Assembly: GCA_002413145.1 (NCBI GenBank) | Contig: DHWK01000117.1 | Span: forward strand, 10,526-27,455 | DNA length: 16,930 nt | Source: a bacterium UBP12_UBA5184 | GTDB lineage: Bacteria > Vulcanimicrobiota > Vulcanimicrobiia > Vulcanimicrobiales > Vulcanimicrobiaceae | Direction: 5' to 3' | Part shown: positions 14,537 to 16,930 of the stretch, piece after piece | Layout of the letters: every line of letters starts with the position of its first letter | Position numbering within the stretch: position 1 is the first letter of the stretch | The notes under the pieces: generated by a model | Databases searched by the model: none | What the model saw: only the letters and a program-made list of their open reading frames with translations | What the model was told of the DNA's origin: nothing | Made by a program: the position numbers and the translations under genes

Positions 14537-14833
14537 TGGGATGACCGAGACTCGAACTCGGACGCCCTTTTGGGGCTGCAGATTTTCGTACCACTATGAC
14601 TTTCGCCACCGCTTGCGCGTTTGTGGTCTGGACTGTGCCTTGACCGTGTGCCGTCGCAGGTAGGCCGCGCCCATCCAGTCTCTACACCTTCCGCCGATTC
14701 GTTGGGCGGCTTGGCTCGGCGTTGTCACGCTGCTCGCGAGAGTTCACCGACTTTGAGCGCATCCCGGCAGTCGTTTCCGGGCTGCCGGCTCAGATCGCAA
14801 GTCTGCTGTGTCTGCCTATTCCACCATCATCCC
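14537..14833 (-). tRNA. tRNA-Leu(UAA), interrupted by a group I intron
   Basis: The 5' exon is 14833-14799 (35 nt) and the 3' exon 14586-14537 (50 nt); joined they give an 85-nt class II tRNA. Acceptor strands GGGATGA and TCATCCC pair perfectly, with discriminator A at 14537. The D-arm is GTG/CAC with a loop containing GG. The anticodon stem GCAGA/TCTGC is perfect around loop C-T-T-A-A-A-A, giving anticodon TAA. The variable arm GCCC-CAAAA-GGGC is long, as in leucine tRNAs. The T-arm is CCGAG-TTCGAGT-CTCGG. CCA is not encoded. The interruption falls after the first anticodon base, the classic trnL(UAA) intron site. The first seven bases also encode the end of the ppx-like gene. I see no strong separate promoter. 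Confidence 0.93.
14587..14798 (-). ncRNA. Group I self-splicing intron in tRNA-Leu(UAA)
   Basis: A 212-nt intron between anticodon bases 34 and 35. The 5' splice site follows a U (T34), which can pair as U-G with the internal guide GAGCC (14791-14787) to form P1, and the last intron base is G (14587). P2 is CCGGCAG/CTGCCGG (14788-14782 and 14770-14764) around a GAAA-containing loop. The conserved CCGAGCCAAGCC lies at 14719-14708. P7 is formed by the GGTGTAGAGACTGG block (14688-14675) and CACAGTCC (14637-14630). These blocks match in order the conserved elements of cyanobacterial and plastid trnL(UAA) introns (subgroup IC3). No reading frame for a homing endonuclease is present, so it is a minimal ribozyme without its own mobility gene. 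Confidence 0.9.
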
Positions 14834-15756
14834 TCGCCATGAGGTTTCGACAACCCTAAGAGAAAGCCTAATAAGAGATCGTCGCTCTCCAGACGGGCTT
14901 CGTTCTGACGGAGGAGACGCAGTGCCTCGGAGACGATGAGGCCGCCCGCGGGGAGGACGTCGGCGCGCTGCGCGATCATCCCGGGGAGAGCTTTGCGCTC
15001 CGCGAGATCGAGCTCGAGCAGCCGTTCGACGACGTCGTCGATCGCGGTTCGAGTGAGGATCCGCCCGGAGAGGTCGCCGGCGGTCCCGCCGGCAGCGATC
15101 GCTCCGATGGTCAGAGGCGTCCCGGCGACCGCGCGCGCCTCGGCGACGGGAGCGAATTCGCCGAGCGGCGCGAGCATCGCGGCCGCCGTCGCTCGAGCTG
15201 CCTTCGACGCCCTGCGGGCGCGCTCGCCCGGCGTCGCGCCGGCGAGGTCGGGGAAACGTTCGCTGAGACGGACCGCTCCGATTTCGAGCGAGAGCGTCTG
15301 CTCGAGCAGTCCGTCGACACCCACCGCACATTCCGTACTTCCGCCGCCGACGTCGAGGACGGCGCGACGTTTTCCATCGCGCGGCGCGTTCGCGGTTGCG
15401 CCGCGATAGGAATACGCCGCTTCTTCCCCGCCGGCGAGAATATGCAGCGACGCTCCGATTGCGGCCTCGATGCGCCCGGCGAAATCCGCCCCGTTCGACG
15501 CTCGCCGCATCGCGCTGGTGGCGATGCCAAAGGGCTCGGCGCGATGGACGCGCACACGTCCGGCGAAATGACGGACCGCCTCGAAGGTTCGCTCCATCGC
15601 GGCGCTCGCGAGCGAGCCGTTCTCGCGCAAACCCTCACCGAGCCGCGTGCCGAGCGCACCCTGCTCGAGCTGTTCGAGCCGGCCGTCCTCGCGTTCGAGC
15701 ACGACCAGCAGACGCGTCGTATTCGTTCCGAGCGAGAGGACCGCGCGCGGTCTCAC
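14827..15756 (-). CDS. Ppx/GppA-family phosphatase (exopolyphosphatase-like)
   Basis: A 309-residue single-unit member of the ASKHA fold family that degrades polyphosphate or pppGpp. Visible are LSLGTNTTRLLVV (7-19, phosphate-1 loop), FGIATSAMRRASN, AGGEEAAYSYRGA with the catalytic glutamate position, LDVGGGSTEC (phosphate-2 loop with the key aspartate), and VAGTPLTIGAIAAG. The usual aspartate of the first loop (D-x-G-T/S-N) is serine here. It lacks the C-terminal HD-like region of long Ppx enzymes. The start is GTG 15756, 18 bp after the upstream regulator stop. The last codons GGA TGA are the first bases of tRNA-Leu, so stop codon and acceptor stem coincide. Polyphosphate versus pppGpp preference cannot be decided. 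Confidence 0.88.
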   Translation of the reverse strand: MRPRAVLSLGTNTTRLLVVLEREDGRLEQLEQGALGTRLGEGLRENGSLASAAMERTFEAVRHFAGRVRVHRAEPFGIATSAMRRASNGADFAGRIEAAIGASLHILAGGEEAAYSYRGATANAPRDGKRRAVLDVGGGSTECAVGVDGLLEQTLSLEIGAVRLSERFPDLAGATPGERARRASKAARATAAAMLAPLGEFAPVAEARAVAGTPLTIGAIAAGGTAGDLSGRILTRTAIDDVVERLLELDLAERKALPGMIAQRADVLPAGGLIVSEALRLLRQNEARLESDDLLLGFLLGLSKPHGEG

Positions 15757-15774
15757 GGGCGGGGCGCTCGGACG

Positions 15775-16656
15775 CTAATACCGCTTGCCGGCCGAAGCGG
15801 CCCGCGTCTTCTGAATCCGCCCGAGCGAAGTGTCGTAATCCTTGTTCGCGACGCCGGCGTAGAGCGTATCGATGATCGAGAGCTGCGCGATCCGGCTCGA
15901 GGTTGCGTCCGAGCCGAACGCCGTCTCCTTCGCCGCGGTGAATAGTTTGATGTCCGAGACTTTTGTGATCGGCGAGGTCGCGCGGTGCGTGATGCAGATC
16001 GTGGTCGCGCCGGCTTGCTGGGCGTGTTCCATCGCGTCGCAGACGTCGCGCGACGCGCCGGTGTGGCTGATCCCGAGCGCGACGTCCGCGCCGCCGAGCA
16101 GCGAAGACGACATCGCCATCAGGTCGCCGTCGTTCAGCCAGACCGCGCCGATGCCGAGCTTCATGAATTTGTGATAGGCGTCGAGCGCGAGCGGCGCGCC
16201 CCCGCCGATCCCGTAGATCTCGATTTTGCGACATGCGGCGATGGCATCGACGGCTCGTTGCAGCTCGGCGTCTGAAAGGACCTCGATCGTATCTTTGAGC
16301 GCTTGCGCGTTGGCTTGGAACACCTTCGCCTTGAGCGTTTCGAGCGAGTCCTTCGAGTCGATCTGTTCGTAGACGGTTTCCGTCGGTCCGACGAGATCTC
16401 GCGCGAGCATAATCTTGAACTCTTGATAACCCTTGTAGCCGATCTTTTGGCAGAGCCGCACGACGGTCGACTCACTGGTTTGGGTCCGCTCGGCGAGTTC
16501 GGTGACCGTGAGATAGATGAGCTCGTCGGGATGCTTCAGGATGAAATCGGCGACGCGCTGCTCGGCCGTGCGCAAGGTCGCGTAGGTCCCCTGGATGCGC
16601 ACGAAGCAGCCCGGAACGCTGACGGGTTCGACGCGGACTTCGGCAGGCGTCTTCAC
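15775..16656 (-). CDS. MurR/RpiR-family transcriptional regulator (HTH plus SIS domain)
   Basis: A 293-residue regulator with an N-terminal helix-turn-helix (about 28-85: LRTAEQRVADFILKHPDELIYLTVTELAERTQTSESTVVRLCQKIGYKGYQEFK) and a C-terminal SIS sugar-phosphate-binding domain (about 120-270: EIYGIGGGAPLALDAYHKF, GISHTGASRDVCDAMEHAQQAGATTICIT, SPITKVSDIKLFT). Family members sense sugar or amino-sugar phosphates and repress catabolic or cell-wall recycling genes. The start GTG 16656 lies 13 bp after the stop of the truncated gene at the edge, so all three genes plus tRNA-Leu may be one transcript. No sugar catabolic genes are visible to name the ligand. Confidence 0.93.
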   Translation of the reverse strand: MKTPAEVRVEPVSVPGCFVRIQGTYATLRTAEQRVADFILKHPDELIYLTVTELAERTQTSESTVVRLCQKIGYKGYQEFKIMLARDLVGPTETVYEQIDSKDSLETLKAKVFQANAQALKDTIEVLSDAELQRAVDAIAACRKIEIYGIGGGAPLALDAYHKFMKLGIGAVWLNDGDLMAMSSSLLGGADVALGISHTGASRDVCDAMEHAQQAGATTICITHRATSPITKVSDIKLFTAAKETAFGSDATSSRIAQLSIIDTLYAGVANKDYDTSLGRIQKTRAASAGKRY

Positions 16657-16669
16657 GTCGACGGAACTT

Positions 16670-16930
16670 CTACGGAGACTTTGAGCGCGCCTCGAACAGC
16701 GCCGCGCGACGCTTCTTTCGGATGAAATGGCGCTCGGCCGGTTCGGGCCGGTCCGGCGGCGCCCACTCTTCGGTCGATTTCAGATAAGCGGCCATCTGCT
16801 TCTCGAAGACGGCATCCAGCAAGCGGGGCGTTCCCTGGATTCGAGCCTGCGGCTCGCGCGCGACGTAGGCGACCGCGTGCCGTTCGCGACGCTCTACGTC
16901 GACCGCAAGCGGCTCGCGCCGCCTCAGGCT
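16670..16930 (-). CDS. C-terminal part of an unrecognised gene (cut by window edge)
   Basis: An open frame runs from the right edge to TAG at 16672-16670, giving 86 residues of a protein whose N-terminus lies outside. The visible part begins REPLAVDVERRERHAVAYVARE, goes on with TPRLLDAVFEKQMAAYLKSTEEW, and ends in a basic tail. The strand-then-AVAYV pattern and the following long helix resemble the end of gamma-glutamylcyclotransferase (AIG2-like) proteins, but this is only a weak impression. The small gap to the RpiR-type regulator suggests co-transcription. The coding pattern and the uninterrupted frame support a real gene. Confidence 0.6.
   Translation of the reverse strand, partial: SLRRREPLAVDVERRERHAVAYVAREPQARIQGTPRLLDAVFEKQMAAYLKSTEEWAPPDRPEPAERHFIRKKRRAALFEARSKSP

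Noticed and set aside
14537..14586. Lone tRNA 3' half as an integration (att) scar
   Set aside because: I first read it this way, but the matching 5' half is present 212 nt away with perfect pairing, and the insert is a group I intron.
14342..14599. Plus-strand open frame over the tRNA 3' exon
   Set aside because: It runs antisense through the T-arm and acceptor stem of the tRNA and has no protein-like features.
1..16930. CRISPR array, insertion sequence, integrase or rRNA genes
   Set aside because: No regularly spaced repeats, transposase or integrase motifs, or rRNA signatures were seen.

Overview
The window is GC-rich bacterial chromosome with tightly packed genes, many 4-bp stop/start overlaps and frequent GTG and TTG starts. 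No gene fixes the taxonomy. Gene content and style suggest a free-living, probably aerobic bacterium from a GC-rich, poorly cultured phylum; Eremiobacterota or a relative is my guess from style only.

Left part (1-5460). A VOC-family gene (+) converges on the ahcY-metK pair (-), which covers two steps of the activated methyl cycle. Across a divergent gap with several hairpins lies a cyclodeaminase-like gene coupled by ATGA to a Fur-family metalloregulator (+). Its stop interlocks with that of a PHP-domain phosphoesterase (-), which follows an unrecognised gene.

Centre (5461-13346). A sigma/anti-sigma/RseB-like cassette (+) looks like a complete envelope-stress circuit: an ECF sigma factor, a zinc-finger membrane anti-sigma factor and an exported MucB/RseB-like sensor. 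It converges on a six-gene minus-strand operon: etfB, etfA, an exported TPR protein, a histone-deacetylase-like amidohydrolase, a MauE/DoxX-like membrane protein and a membrane-anchored TlpA-like thioredoxin. Adjacent genes abut or overlap, two of them through TTGA junctions that use TTG as start.

Right part (13347-16930). A more A/T-rich accessory patch holds a Sel1-repeat remnant and a SUKH (SMI1/KNR4) gene of the immunity-protein type. Next to it, on the minus strand, is the most notable item: a tRNA-Leu(UAA) gene split in its anticodon loop by a 212-nt group I intron. The split tRNA is hard to see because its halves lie 212 nt apart, but they give a complete cloverleaf. It ends a minus-strand series of an edge-truncated gene, an RpiR/MurR-type regulator and a Ppx/GppA phosphatase. 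The phosphatase's last codons and stop lie inside the tRNA acceptor stem.
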